From Cellulomonas flavigena DSM 20109 (GTDB lineage Bacteria; Actinomycetota; Actinomycetes; Actinomycetales; Cellulomonadaceae): DNA of 64,000 nt. Positions 1 to 7,971 of the stretch are shown here, one piece after another. The notes under the pieces are model-generated. The model made no database searches, was not told the DNA's origin, and worked only from the letters and a program-made list of their open reading frames with translations. The stretch spans positions 248,001-312,000 of the forward strand of contig NC_014151.1 in the NCBI RefSeq assembly GCF_000092865.1, written 5' to 3'. The translations under genes and the position numbers were made by a program. Every line of letters begins with the position of its first letter. Within the stretch, counting starts at the first letter, position 1.

Positions 1-753
1 ATCTTCCGCGAGCGGGAGGCTCCCGCCGACCGCGCGGTGTGGGGCGGCACCCCCGACCCGATGGCGGCCCTGCGGCGTCCCGGCACGGCGCCCGGGACCA
101 CCGCGCCGACGGGCGCGCAGGCCATCGACGGCGGCGCGCCGGCCACGCCCTCGCGCGGCACGGGTCGCGCCGTCGGGTCCCGCGCGCGCGAGTGGCTGCG
201 CGCCGGGCGCACGGTCGCGCCGCAGCGCCGCTCGGTGATCTTCGAGGTCGTCGTGCGCCTGCTGTTCCACACGATGATCGTGTACTCCGCGTTCCTGCTG
301 TTCAGCGGCCACAACCAGCCCGGTGGCGGGTTCGCCGCAGGGCTCGTCACGGGGATCGCGCTCGCGGTGCGGTACCTCGCGGGCGGCCGCTACGAGCTGG
401 GCGAGGCCGCGCCCGTCCAGCCGGGCGTCCTGCTCGGGATGGGTCTGTTCCTGTCCGCCGGTGTGGGGCTCGCGGCGCTGTTCGTGGGTGGCAACGTGCT
501 GGAGTCCTGGATCCTGGAGTTCCGGCTGCCGGTCTGGGGCGACGTCAAGCTGGTGACCAGCCTGTTCTTCGACGTGGGCGTGTACCTCGTGGTCGTCGGG
601 CTCGTGCTCGACATCCTGCGCAGCGTCGGCGCGGAGATCGACCGCCGTGCGGAGACGGGGGAGGACGAGGTCGCGGAGCACGCCGTCAGCGGCTACGACC
701 ACGTCGTCGTCGCGCGCGGGTCCGGGTCGACCGGTGAGGGGACGGCACCGTGA
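1..753 (+). CDS. mnhA: Na+/H+ antiporter subunit A, C-terminal part with fused MnhB domain (partial)
   Basis: The reading frame is open from base 1, so only the C-terminal end is in the window. About 75 polar, Ala/Pro/Gly-rich residues lead into a membrane domain of four helices with the motif FSGHNQPGGGFAAGL, which is typical of the MnhB/MrpB domain. In many actinobacteria this domain is fused to the end of the large MrpA subunit, and the upstream open frame fits that. The Mrp complex is a multi-subunit membrane antiporter that exports Na+ in exchange for protons. The stop overlaps the GTG start of mnhC. If the frame did not continue upstream this would be a free-standing MnhB; the window cannot decide. 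Confidence 0.85.
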   Translation: MFREREAPADRAVWGGTPDPMAALRRPGTAPGTTAPTGAQAIDGGAPATPSRGTGRAVGSRAREWLRAGRTVAPQRRSVIFEVVVRLLFHTMIVYSAFLLFSGHNQPGGGFAAGLVTGIALAVRYLAGGRYELGEAAPVQPGVLLGMGLFLSAGVGLAALFVGGNVLESWILEFRLPVWGDVKLVTSLFFDVGVYLVVVGLVLDILRSVGAEIDRRAETGEDEVAEHAVSGYDHVVVARGSGSTGEGTAP

Positions 754-1292
754 GCGGCGTCCTCATGAGCCCCAACCTCGTCTTCGTCGTGACGATCGCG
801 GTGATGTTCACCGTCGGCGTCTACCTCGTGCTGGAGCGCAGCCTGACGCGCATCCTGCTGGGCATCGTCCTGCTGAGCAACGGCACGAACCTGCTGATCC
901 TCGTCGCGGGCGGGGCGGCCGGTGCGCCCCCGATCATCGGCGTCGCGAGCGACCGGCCCATGAGCGACCCGCTGCCGCAGGCGCTCATCCTCACGGCCAT
1001 CGTCATCACGCTCGGCCTGACGGCGTTCCTGCTGGCCATGGCCTACCGGTCGTGGCAGCTGCACCGCCACGACGAGGTGCAGGACGACGTCGAGGACCGC
1101 CGCATCGTGCGCCTCGCCGCGATCGACGAACGCGCCTTCGAGGACGACGACACCGAGTACGAGGGCGAGACCCTCGACGAGGAGGCCGCGAGCACCCGCG
1201 ACGAGACGGACCTGGGCGAGGCCTTCGGCGGCGCACCGGCCGAGCGGCCGCCGCCGGGCAGCGACACCACGCACAGGGAGGAGGGACGATGA
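750..1292 (+). CDS. mnhC: Na+/H+ antiporter subunit C
   Basis: MnhC/MrpC is a small NuoK-like subunit of the Mrp antiporter. Three membrane helices fill the first 110 residues, with the family segment SLTRILLGIVLLSNGTNLLIL. The protein is 180 aa, longer than the usual 110-120, because of an acidic tail of about 70 residues that probably lies in the cytoplasm. GTG start at 750 overlaps the mnhA stop (GTGA), and its own stop overlaps mnhD (ATGA), so translation is probably coupled through the operon. Confidence 0.92.
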   Translation: MSGVLMSPNLVFVVTIAVMFTVGVYLVLERSLTRILLGIVLLSNGTNLLILVAGGAAGAPPIIGVASDRPMSDPLPQALILTAIVITLGLTAFLLAMAYRSWQLHRHDEVQDDVEDRRIVRLAAIDERAFEDDDTEYEGETLDEEAASTRDETDLGEAFGGAPAERPPPGSDTTHREEGR

Positions 1293-2866
1293 CCGACTGG
1301 AGCTGGCTCGTCCCGCTGCCCGTCGTGCTGCCGCTGTCGGCCGCCGGCCTGGCGCTCGCGCTGTACCGGCGCCCGCGCCTGCAGCGCATCGTGTCGCTCG
1401 CGACCCTCACGATCGTCGCGATCGTCTCGGCGGCGCTGCTCGTGCTCGCGGACGCCGGGCCCGTCGTGGTCGAGGTCGGCGACTGGGCCGCGCCCGTGGG
1501 CATCAGCCTGGTCGCCGACCGGCTCTCGGCGCTCATGCTCACGGTGTCGTCCGTCGTGATCCTGTGCGTTCTGGTCTACTCGCTCGCGCAGGGCCGCGAG
1601 GACGGTGAGCAGTTCGCGCCCATCTCGATCTTCCACCCCACGTACCTGGTGCTGTCCGCGGGCGTCGCCAACGCGTTCCTCTCCGGGGACCTGTTCAACA
1701 TCTACGTGGGCTTCGAGATCCTGCTCGCCGCGTCGTACGTGCTCATCACGCTGTCGGGCACCACCGAGCGCATCCGTGCGGGCACGATCTACGTGGTCGT
1801 CGCGATCCTGTCGTCCGTGCTGTTCCTCGTCGCCATCGCCGCCGTGTACGCCGCGGTGGGCACGGTGAACCTCGCGCAGCTCGCGATCCGCCTGCCGGAG
1901 GTCGACCCCGGCGTGCGGCTCGTGCTGCAGACCATGCTGCTGCTGGCGTTCGGCATCAAGGCGGCCGTCTTCCCGCTGTCGTCGTGGCTGCCGGACTCCT
2001 ACCCGACCGCGCCCGCACCCGTCACCGCGGTGTTCGCCGGCCTGCTCACCAAGGTCGGTGTGTACGCGATCATCCGCACGCAGTCGCTGCTGTTCCCCGG
2101 GGGGCGGCTCGACGACATCCTGCTGTGGGTCGCGCTCGCCACCATGGTCGTCGGCATCCTCGGTGCGGTCGCGCAGGACGACGTGAAGCGACTGCTCTCG
2201 TTCACGCTCGTCAGCCACATCGGCTACATGGTGTTCGGCATCGCGCTCGGCAGCACGGAGGGCTGGACCGCGGCCGTCTACTACGTGGCGCACCACATCA
2301 CCGTGCAGACCGCGCTGTTCCTCGTCGTCGGGCTCGTCGAACGCTTCGGCGGCACGACGTCGCTCGACCGCCTCGGCGGTCTGGCGAAGATGACGCCGGT
2401 GCTCGCGATCCTGTTCTTCGTGCCCGCGATGAACCTGGGAGGCATCCCGCCGTTCTCCGGCTTCCTCGGCAAGGTCGGGCTCCTGGAGGCGGGCGTCCAG
2501 CTCGGCACACCGCTGGGCTACACGCTCGTCGTCGGGTCCGTCGTGACGTCGCTGCTCACGCTGTACGCGCTCATCAAGGCGTGGAACAAGGCGTTCTGGC
2601 AGAGCCCGCCGGAGGAGCTGCCGGCCAACCGCGTGCCGTCGATGATGGTCGCGCCGACCGCGGCGCTCGTCGTGTTCAGCCTCGCGCTGACCGTCTTCGC
2701 GGGCCCGCTGTACGCCTACACGGAGCGGGCCGCGCTGGCCCTGAAGGAGCGCGACCCGTACGTCACGGCCGTGCTGCCCGACGGTGCGCGCGGCGAGGGC
2801 GAGTCGCAGCGTGCCGCCGAGGAGAACGCCGAGGACGCCACGGACGACGCGGAGGCCGACGGATGA
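1289..2866 (+). CDS. mnhD: Na+/H+ antiporter subunit D
   Basis: A 525-aa polytopic protein with about 14 hydrophobic helices, of the NuoN/MrpD proton-translocating family. Seen motifs include SGDLFNIYVGFEILLAASY, the helix with KAAVFPLSSWLPDSYPTAPA, and DVKRLLSFTLVSHIGYM, all conserved in this family. It is expected to form a proton channel in the Mrp complex. The final 50 residues are acidic and hydrophilic. The ATG overlaps the mnhC stop, and the end overlaps mnhE in the same way. Confidence 0.95.
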   Translation: MTDWSWLVPLPVVLPLSAAGLALALYRRPRLQRIVSLATLTIVAIVSAALLVLADAGPVVVEVGDWAAPVGISLVADRLSALMLTVSSVVILCVLVYSLAQGREDGEQFAPISIFHPTYLVLSAGVANAFLSGDLFNIYVGFEILLAASYVLITLSGTTERIRAGTIYVVVAILSSVLFLVAIAAVYAAVGTVNLAQLAIRLPEVDPGVRLVLQTMLLLAFGIKAAVFPLSSWLPDSYPTAPAPVTAVFAGLLTKVGVYAIIRTQSLLFPGGRLDDILLWVALATMVVGILGAVAQDDVKRLLSFTLVSHIGYMVFGIALGSTEGWTAAVYYVAHHITVQTALFLVVGLVERFGGTTSLDRLGGLAKMTPVLAILFFVPAMNLGGIPPFSGFLGKVGLLEAGVQLGTPLGYTLVVGSVVTSLLTLYALIKAWNKAFWQSPPEELPANRVPSMMVAPTAALVVFSLALTVFAGPLYAYTERAALALKERDPYVTAVLPDGARGEGESQRAAEENAEDATDDAEADG

Positions 2867-3435
2867 GCCTGCACCCCCGACGGACCGGCTGGAGCTTCCA
2901 GTGGGCGACCATCATCTGGCTCACCGCCGTGTGGGTGCTGCTGTGGGGCGACGTCACCTGGGGCAACATCGTCAACGGCGCCCTGCTCGGGGTGCTGGTG
3001 ACCGCGGGACTGCGCATGACGCCCGTCGACTTCCGCGGGCGCGTGCACCCCGTGGGGCTCGTGGTGCTGCTCGGGCGCTTCGCGGTCGACCTCGTGCGCG
3101 CGTCGTTCGAGGTCAGCCTGGTCGCGCTGCGCCCGCGGCACACGCCGCGCGGGGCGGTGATCTGCGTGCAGCTGCGCAGCCACTCCGACCTGTACCTCAC
3201 GCTCACGGCCGAGCTCGTCTCGCTCGTGCCCGGCTCGATCATCGTCGAGGCCCACCGGCTGACCGGGCGGCTGTACGTGCACGTCCTCGACGTCGCGACC
3301 AGCGGCGGCGTGGAGAAGGCGCGGCAGAACGTGCTCGACCAGGAGGCGCGCGTGCTGCGGGCGCTCGCGTCGCCCGACGAGCTCGCCGCCGCCGGCCTGC
3401 ACCGCAGCGCCCGCGCGGGGGAGGTGACCGCATGA
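2863..3435 (+). CDS. mnhE: Na+/H+ antiporter subunit E
   Basis: 190 aa. Two N-terminal hydrophobic helices are followed by a soluble domain with the family pattern around TLTAELVSLVPGS and VHVLDV, as in MnhE/MrpE. It is a structural subunit of the Mrp antiporter. Start ATG at 2863 overlaps the mnhD stop; the end overlaps mnhF (ATGA). Confidence 0.93.
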   Translation: MSLHPRRTGWSFQWATIIWLTAVWVLLWGDVTWGNIVNGALLGVLVTAGLRMTPVDFRGRVHPVGLVVLLGRFAVDLVRASFEVSLVALRPRHTPRGAVICVQLRSHSDLYLTLTAELVSLVPGSIIVEAHRLTGRLYVHVLDVATSGGVEKARQNVLDQEARVLRALASPDELAAAGLHRSARAGEVTA

Positions 3436-3929
3436 GCGCGTTCGACGTCGTGGTCGTCGTGTGTGGCGTGCTGCTGACGCTGGGCGCCTTGTTCGCGATC
3501 GCCCGGGCCGAGAAGGGCCCGTCCATGCTCGACCGGACCGTCGCGCTCGACATCGTCGTCACGACGATGATCGCCGCCGTCGCGCTGTACGCCGCCTACT
3601 TCCGCCGCGCCGACGTCGTCCCGCTGCTCGTGGTGCTCTCGCTCGTCGGGTTCGTCGGGTCGGTGACCATCGCGCGGTTCGCGGCCGTCGAGCCGGAGGG
3701 CGAGGGCCGCGTGCGCACGCGCGAGGAGGTCGCCGCCGAGGAGGCCGAGAAGCGCCGCCTCGAGCAGGAGGAGGAAGAGGCGCGTCGCCGCCGACGCCGT
3801 GCGGTCGAGGAGCGGGCCGAGGGTGAGCTCGTCGCCGAGGAGGAGGTCCCCGCCAGCGCACGCGAGACCGTCGAGGACCAGCCCGACCCCGAGCACCACG
3901 GGGGCCCGGCCGACGAGGAGGCACGATGA
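3432..3929 (+). CDS. mnhF: Na+/H+ antiporter subunit F with long charged tail
   Basis: Residues 1-90 are a normal MnhF/MrpF: three helices with the family segment GPSMLDRTVALD. The family usually stops near 90 residues, but this protein has 165. The extra 75 residues are almost all Glu, Arg, Lys and Ala and should form a cytoplasmic charged helix or coiled coil. The role of the tail is unknown. The frame is tightly packed between mnhE and mnhG, with ATGA overlaps at both ends. Confidence 0.92.
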   Translation: MSAFDVVVVVCGVLLTLGALFAIARAEKGPSMLDRTVALDIVVTTMIAAVALYAAYFRRADVVPLLVVLSLVGFVGSVTIARFAAVEPEGEGRVRTREEVAAEEAEKRRLEQEEEEARRRRRRAVEERAEGELVAEEEVPASARETVEDQPDPEHHGGPADEEAR

Positions 3930-4309
3930 CCGTCTGGGGCGCGATGGCCGACGCCGTGTCGATCGTCTGCCTGCTGGGGGGCGCGTTCTTCGCGTTCGCC
4001 GCCGGCGTGGGTGCGCTGCGCTTCCCCGACCTGCTCGCCCGCATGCACGCCGGGACGAAGCCGCAGGTGCTGGGCCTGATCCTGGTGCTCATCGGCCTCG
4101 CGCTGCGGCTGCGCGAGGGCGGCGCGGTGTGGGCGCTGCTGCTCGTCGCGGTCTTCCAGATGATCACCGCGCCCGTCGCCGCGCACATGGTGGGGCGCGC
4201 GGGGTTCCGCACGGGCAAGGTCCGCAGCGACCTCCTCGTGGTGGACGAGCTCACGCGTGACCTCGACGAGACGCAGGGCAGCCCGACGCGCGCGGGCGAG
4301 GACCTCTGA
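3926..4309 (+). CDS. mnhG: Na+/H+ antiporter subunit G
   Basis: 127 aa with three helices and the MnhG family stretch LRFPDLLARMHAGTKPQ, then a helix ending TAPVAAHMVGRAGFRTG. It is the last gene of the mnhA-G operon and completes the Mrp complex. Its ATG overlaps the mnhF stop. A hairpin follows directly at 4306-4338. Confidence 0.94.
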   Translation: MTVWGAMADAVSIVCLLGGAFFAFAAGVGALRFPDLLARMHAGTKPQVLGLILVLIGLALRLREGGAVWALLLVAVFQMITAPVAAHMVGRAGFRTGKVRSDLLVVDELTRDLDETQGSPTRAGEDL

Positions 4310-4338
4310 CGGTCCACCGCCCGCAGGACCGCCGTCAG
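4306..4338. terminator. hairpin between convergent genes
   Basis: CTGACGG and CCGTCAG, together with an inner TCC/GGA pair, form a stem at the facing 3' ends of mnhG and the FAD oxidoreductase. There is no T run, as is common in high-GC actinobacteria. Confidence 0.5.
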
Positions 4339-5810
4339 ACGCCGCCGCGCCGGTCCGCGAACACCGACCGCACCCGGATCCCGAACTCGCGGCGCAGCGC
4401 GCGGCTCGCGGCGAACCACCCGCCGAGCCCGTGCACGCCCGGCCCGGGCGGTGTCGACGCCGAGCACAGGTACACGCCGTCGACGCCCGCGGCGTACGGG
4501 TCGGGCGCAGCGGTGGGCCGCGCGAACATCGACTGCAGGCTGACCGCCCCCGCGGAGATGTCGCCCCCCACGTAGTTGGCGTTGTGGTGCGACATCTGCG
4601 ACGCGGGCACGCACCGGGACGTCATCACGACGTCCCGGAACCCCGGCGCGTAGCGCTCGACGTGACGGACGACAGCCTCGGTGACGTCGACGTCGGACCC
4701 GCCGGGCACGTGCGCGTACGCCCACAGCGGGCGCAGGTCACCGCTGCGACGCCCCGGGTCGACGACCGACGGGTCGCTGACCAGGCACATCGGCAGCTCG
4801 GCGTGCCGGCCGGCGTGCACGTCGGCCTCCGCACGGGCCATCTCCGCACGCGTCCCGCCGACGTGCACGGTGCCGGCCCGCGCGACGTCCGGGTGCTCCC
4901 ACGGCACGGGCCCCGACAGGACGAAGTCGACCTTGGCGGCGCCGTCGCCGTACGCGTACCTCTCGAGCGCGGCGCGCCGCCCGGGCGGGAGCTCGTCGCC
5001 CAGCACCTCGACGAGCGTGCGCGGGGTGGTGTCGAACAGGTAGCAGCGGGCGTCCGGGAGGTCGGCGCGCGAGCGCACCGGGTGGTCGGCCACGACCGTG
5101 CCGCCGTGCGCCTCGAGGTCCGCCACCAGCGCCGCGACGATCGCGCCCGAGCCGCCGCGGGGGATCGGCCAGCCGCTCCCGGCGTGCGCGAGCGACGCCA
5201 GCAGGAGGGCGGTGCCCGCGCCGGCCAGGCTCGGCAGCGGGGAGATCGCGTGCGCGGCGACGCCCGTGAGCAGCGCCGGGGCCACATCACCACGGAAGCG
5301 CGCGTCCCACGCGGGCGTGCCCTGCTCGAGCACGCCCAGGCCGAACCGCGCGGCGCCGACGAGGCCGGCGGGCAGCAGGCCGGGCGGCAGGCTGCGCTTG
5401 TCACCGAGAGCGACGCGCACCACGTCGCCGCTGTGCCGCGAGAGCTCGCCGACCAGCGAGCGCCACGCCGGTCCGTCCTCCTCCAGGCTCTCGACCGTCC
5501 GCTCCAGGTCGTGCCACGCGATCCCGGCGCGCCCCCCGGGCAGCGGCTGCGCGAACGACACCTCGGGCGTCAGCAGGTCCACGCGCCGCTCGAGCCCGAA
5601 CGCCCGCATGAACGGCGACGCCCACGCCATCGGGTGCACGGCCGAGCAGACGTCGTGCACCAGCCCGTCGGCCAGGCCGAGGTCGAGCGTGCGCGCGCCC
5701 CCGCCGATGGTGGGCTGGGCCTCGAGCACGGTGACCGCGAGCCCGGCGCGCGCCATCGTCACGGCTGCGGCCAGCCCGTTGGGTCCGGATCCGACGACGA
5801 CGACGTCCAT
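4335..5810 (-). CDS. FAD-dependent phytoene-dehydrogenase-like oxidoreductase
   Basis: 491 aa. The N-terminus reads VVVVGSGPNGLAAAV, a dinucleotide-binding GxGxxG motif, followed by GGGARTLDL, and the C-terminus has VYLCSASTPPGPGVHGLGG. This is the layout of the NAD(P)/FAD-dependent oxidoreductases related to phytoene desaturase and human PYROXD2. The substrate cannot be read from the sequence, and no carotenoid genes are nearby. The chosen ATG lies directly before the Rossmann strand; in-frame ATGs at 5819 and 5822 would add four or five residues. It converges on the mnh operon. Confidence 0.85.
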   Translation of the reverse strand: MDVVVVGSGPNGLAAAVTMARAGLAVTVLEAQPTIGGGARTLDLGLADGLVHDVCSAVHPMAWASPFMRAFGLERRVDLLTPEVSFAQPLPGGRAGIAWHDLERTVESLEEDGPAWRSLVGELSRHSGDVVRVALGDKRSLPPGLLPAGLVGAARFGLGVLEQGTPAWDARFRGDVAPALLTGVAAHAISPLPSLAGAGTALLLASLAHAGSGWPIPRGGSGAIVAALVADLEAHGGTVVADHPVRSRADLPDARCYLFDTTPRTLVEVLGDELPPGRRAALERYAYGDGAAKVDFVLSGPVPWEHPDVARAGTVHVGGTRAEMARAEADVHAGRHAELPMCLVSDPSVVDPGRRSGDLRPLWAYAHVPGGSDVDVTEAVVRHVERYAPGFRDVVMTSRCVPASQMSHHNANYVGGDISAGAVSLQSMFARPTAAPDPYAAGVDGVYLCSASTPPGPGVHGLGGWFAASRALRREFGIRVRSVFADRRGGV

Positions 5811-5918
5811 GCGGGCCATCATCCCGTCGAGGACGCGTACGGCGCGAACCGGCGCACGCCGGGTGAAGGCCCGCATACCCTGATGTGCGGGACATCGACG
5901 CCGAAGGAGGTCGCGCGC

Positions 5919-6446
5919 GTGGCCGCAGGGGGACGCGACAGGTCCGGGCGCGCCCGGGACGCGCAGGACCGCCTGGACCGCCGGGAGGCGCACCTGGCGC
6001 GGTGGGTCACGGTGGTGGTCGTCGCCGTGCTGCTCGGCGTCGCCCACGACGACGAGACCGAGCTGTGGCCGCTCACCGCGTACCGGCTGTTCAGCGGCGT
6101 GCGCACGGAGTCGCAGGTGAGCCTCGAGCTCGTCGCCGTCGGCGCCGACGGCACCCGTGCACCCGTGCCGCTCGACGAGCACGACCAGGTCCTGGCCACC
6201 ACGAGCCACCAGTACCGCCTCCTGCGCGAGGTCCCGCCGGCGCGGCAGCGGGAGATGGCCGCCGCGTGGCTGGGCCTCGCGGGGATCGACGTGGCCGACG
6301 TCGAGTCGGTGGAGGTCGAGCGCGTGCGCCGGACGATGGACGCGCGGACGCTCGACGAGCGCGTGACCGACCGCCGGGTGGTCGTGCAGATCGCGATGCG
6401 GGCGGCCGAGCGCCGGCCGGTGGCCGGCGCCGGAGAGGCGCCGTGA
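5919..6446 (+). CDS. hypothetical single-pass membrane protein, partner of HTTM gene
   Basis: 175 aa, not recognised. A basic N-terminus precedes one membrane helix (VTVVVVAVLLGVA), then an extracytoplasmic-looking domain with LTAYRLFSGVRTESQ. The GTG at 5919 is preceded by AAGGAGG with 8 nt spacing, which selects it over an in-frame ATG at 5883. The stop overlaps the next gene (GTGA). Small one-helix proteins are often paired with HTTM proteins in actinobacteria, so they probably act together; that is inference. Confidence 0.75.
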   Translation: MAAGGRDRSGRARDAQDRLDRREAHLARWVTVVVVAVLLGVAHDDETELWPLTAYRLFSGVRTESQVSLELVAVGADGTRAPVPLDEHDQVLATTSHQYRLLREVPPARQREMAAAWLGLAGIDVADVESVEVERVRRTMDARTLDERVTDRRVVVQIAMRAAERRPVAGAGEAP

Positions 6447-7351
6447 GCGGCGTCGCGCGGGCGCTCGCCCGGCTCGACGCACGTCTCGTCGCGCCCGGCC
6501 CGGCGTTCCGGCTGCTCGAGGTGCACACGCTGGTCGCGCTCGTCGTCGGCCTGCGCCTGGCGACGCGGGACTGGACCCGCATCGCGGCGCGTCCTGCCGA
6601 GCTCACCTGGCACGGCACGGCGGTCGGCTGGTTCCCCGCACCCGCGCCCGCGTGGGTGCTGGTCGCGTTGCAGGTCGCCGGGCTGGCGGGTGTCGTGCTC
6701 GTCGTCGCCCGGCGCCGCCCGCAGGTGGGGTTCGTGCTCGCCTGGGTCGCGTACATGGTGCTCACCGGGCTGTGGGGCAGCTCGGGCAAGGTCATGCACA
6801 ACGACGTGCTCACGGTGAGCGTCGGTGCGGTGCTGCTGCTCGCGCGCGTCCCCGGGCGCGACGTGCCGGCGCGGGACGCGCGCGTCGCGTGGGGCTGGCC
6901 GCCGCGTGCCGCGCTCGCGGTGCTGGCTTGCGTCTACTTCCTCACCGGTGCGCAGAAGGTGCGGCACAGCGGGATCGAGTGGGTGCTGAGCGACAACATG
7001 GCGTGGGTGCTGCGCTGGGGCGAGTCGCCGTTCGGCCCCGGACTCACGCAGGCGGTCGCCGACCAGGCGTGGCTGACGCAGCTGCTCGCCGGCGGCGCGC
7101 TGTGCCTCGAGCTCGGCGCCCCGCTGCTGCTCGCGCTGCGGGTCACGCGGATCCCGTTCGCCCTCGCCGTGCTCGTCATGCACACGAGCATCTGGGCGTT
7201 CCTCGGCCTGGACTACTCGGCGTGGGTGCTCACGGCCGCGGCCGTCGCGGTGCCCCAGGGACTCCCGCGGGGGGTGCCGCTGCTCGCCGCGCCACGGGCC
7301 GCTGCTGCCGCACTGCGCGGGAGGACGGCGGGCCGGGCGCCCGTCGGCTGA
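6443..7351 (+). CDS. HTTM-domain-like polytopic membrane protein
   Basis: 302 aa with about seven to eight hydrophobic segments. The pattern GLWGSSGKVMHNDVLTVSVG, a helix ending YFLTGAQKVRHSG, and LLALRVTRIPFALAVLVMHTSIW resembles the HTTM (vitamin K-dependent carboxylase-like) membrane domain of bacteria. The carboxylase active-site region is not evident, so no reaction is assigned. GTG start overlaps the upstream stop. Confidence 0.7.
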   Translation: MSGVARALARLDARLVAPGPAFRLLEVHTLVALVVGLRLATRDWTRIAARPAELTWHGTAVGWFPAPAPAWVLVALQVAGLAGVVLVVARRRPQVGFVLAWVAYMVLTGLWGSSGKVMHNDVLTVSVGAVLLLARVPGRDVPARDARVAWGWPPRAALAVLACVYFLTGAQKVRHSGIEWVLSDNMAWVLRWGESPFGPGLTQAVADQAWLTQLLAGGALCLELGAPLLLALRVTRIPFALAVLVMHTSIWAFLGLDYSAWVLTAAAVAVPQGLPRGVPLLAAPRAAAAALRGRTAGRAPVG

Positions 7352-7364
7352 GCGCCCGGCCCGC
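7328..7364. terminator. strong hairpin over the end of the HTTM gene
   Basis: A perfect 13-bp inverted repeat (GCGGGCCGGGCGC at 7328-7340 and its complement at 7352-7364) with an 11-nt loop that holds the stop codon. It probably ends transcription from both sides, since the next gene is convergent. Confidence 0.7.
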
Positions 7365-7390
7365 GTCCCTCGTCGTCCCCGCCGCGACCG

Positions 7391-7657
7391 TCAGCCGACG
7401 CGCTTGGCGAGCTTCGCCGCACCGCGCGTCGCGAGCACGCGCGACAGCGCGACGGCCGCGCCCGTGATGGCCGCGGCGGCCGCGACCTCGCCGAACCGGA
7501 TGTCCTCGGCGGTGGAGTCCGCCGCCGGCGGCTTGTGGCCGCGTGTCTTCTCCCAGGCGCTGTCGATGAGCTTCTGGACCACCCACGCGGCGGCGAGCGC
7601 GACGCCCGCCCCCACGACCTTGGCGGCCATCGACTGCTTCTGCGCGTCGCTCGACAT
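7391..7657 (-). CDS. DUF4235 family membrane protein
   Basis: 88 aa. Two hydrophobic segments and the conserved core AAWVVQKLIDSAWEKTRGHKPP match DUF4235, a small actinobacterial membrane family of unknown role. ATG at 7657 is preceded by GGGAGGAC. Confidence 0.85.
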   Translation of the reverse strand: MSSDAQKQSMAAKVVGAGVALAAAWVVQKLIDSAWEKTRGHKPPAADSTAEDIRFGEVAAAAAITGAAVALSRVLATRGAAKLAKRVG

Positions 7658-7749
7658 CCCGCACGTCCTCCCGTCGTCGCCCTGCACCACCCGCGGTGCG
7701 GCACCGCAACGGACGCTACCCGGCATCGGGGCGTCCCACAGGTCGGGGT

Positions 7750-7755
7750 TAGGAT
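7750..7755 (+). promoter_or_regulatory. -10 hexamer of thi operon
   Basis: TAGGAT about 13 nt before the first paired bases of the TPP riboswitch. No clear -35. Confidence 0.5.
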
Positions 7756-7767
7756 CGCCCGTGAACG

Positions 7768-7875
7768 ACAGGGGAGCGTCGGACGCCGGCCGGGTGCGGC
7801 CGCCAGGACGCTGAGAGTGCGGACCACCGCAGACCCTCGAACCTGATCCGGTTGGTACCGGCGTAGGGAGTCGGG
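7768..7875 (+). ncRNA. TPP riboswitch (THI element)
   Basis: The conserved THI-box blocks are present in order: GGGGAGC near 7771, CTGAGAG at 7811-7817, ACCCTCGAACCTGATCCGG at 7832-7850, and CCGGCGTAGGGA ending at 7869. These form the TPP-binding three-way junction. It precedes thiB-thiP-thiQ and should lower their expression when thiamine pyrophosphate is plentiful. Confidence 0.96.
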
Positions 7876-7880
7876 CTTTC

Positions 7881-7963
7881 TCTCCTCCCGCCTCGTCGTG
7901 CCCGTGCCGGCGACGGCGCGTCGCACGCAGGGTGCGGGACCCCTCCGACAACGACGGAGGAGA
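7881..7963 (+). promoter_or_regulatory. riboswitch expression platform: Shine-Dalgarno sequestration
   Basis: The thiB ribosome binding site GGAGGAGA (7956-7963) can pair in two ways. CCTCCG (7942-7947) and CGGAGG (7955-7960) form a local hairpin with a 7-nt loop. TCTCCTCC (7881-7888), directly after the aptamer, is a perfect 8-nt complement of the same site. The two pairings exclude each other, which fits control at translation initiation. Confidence 0.6.
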
Positions 7964-7971
7964 ACCACCGC

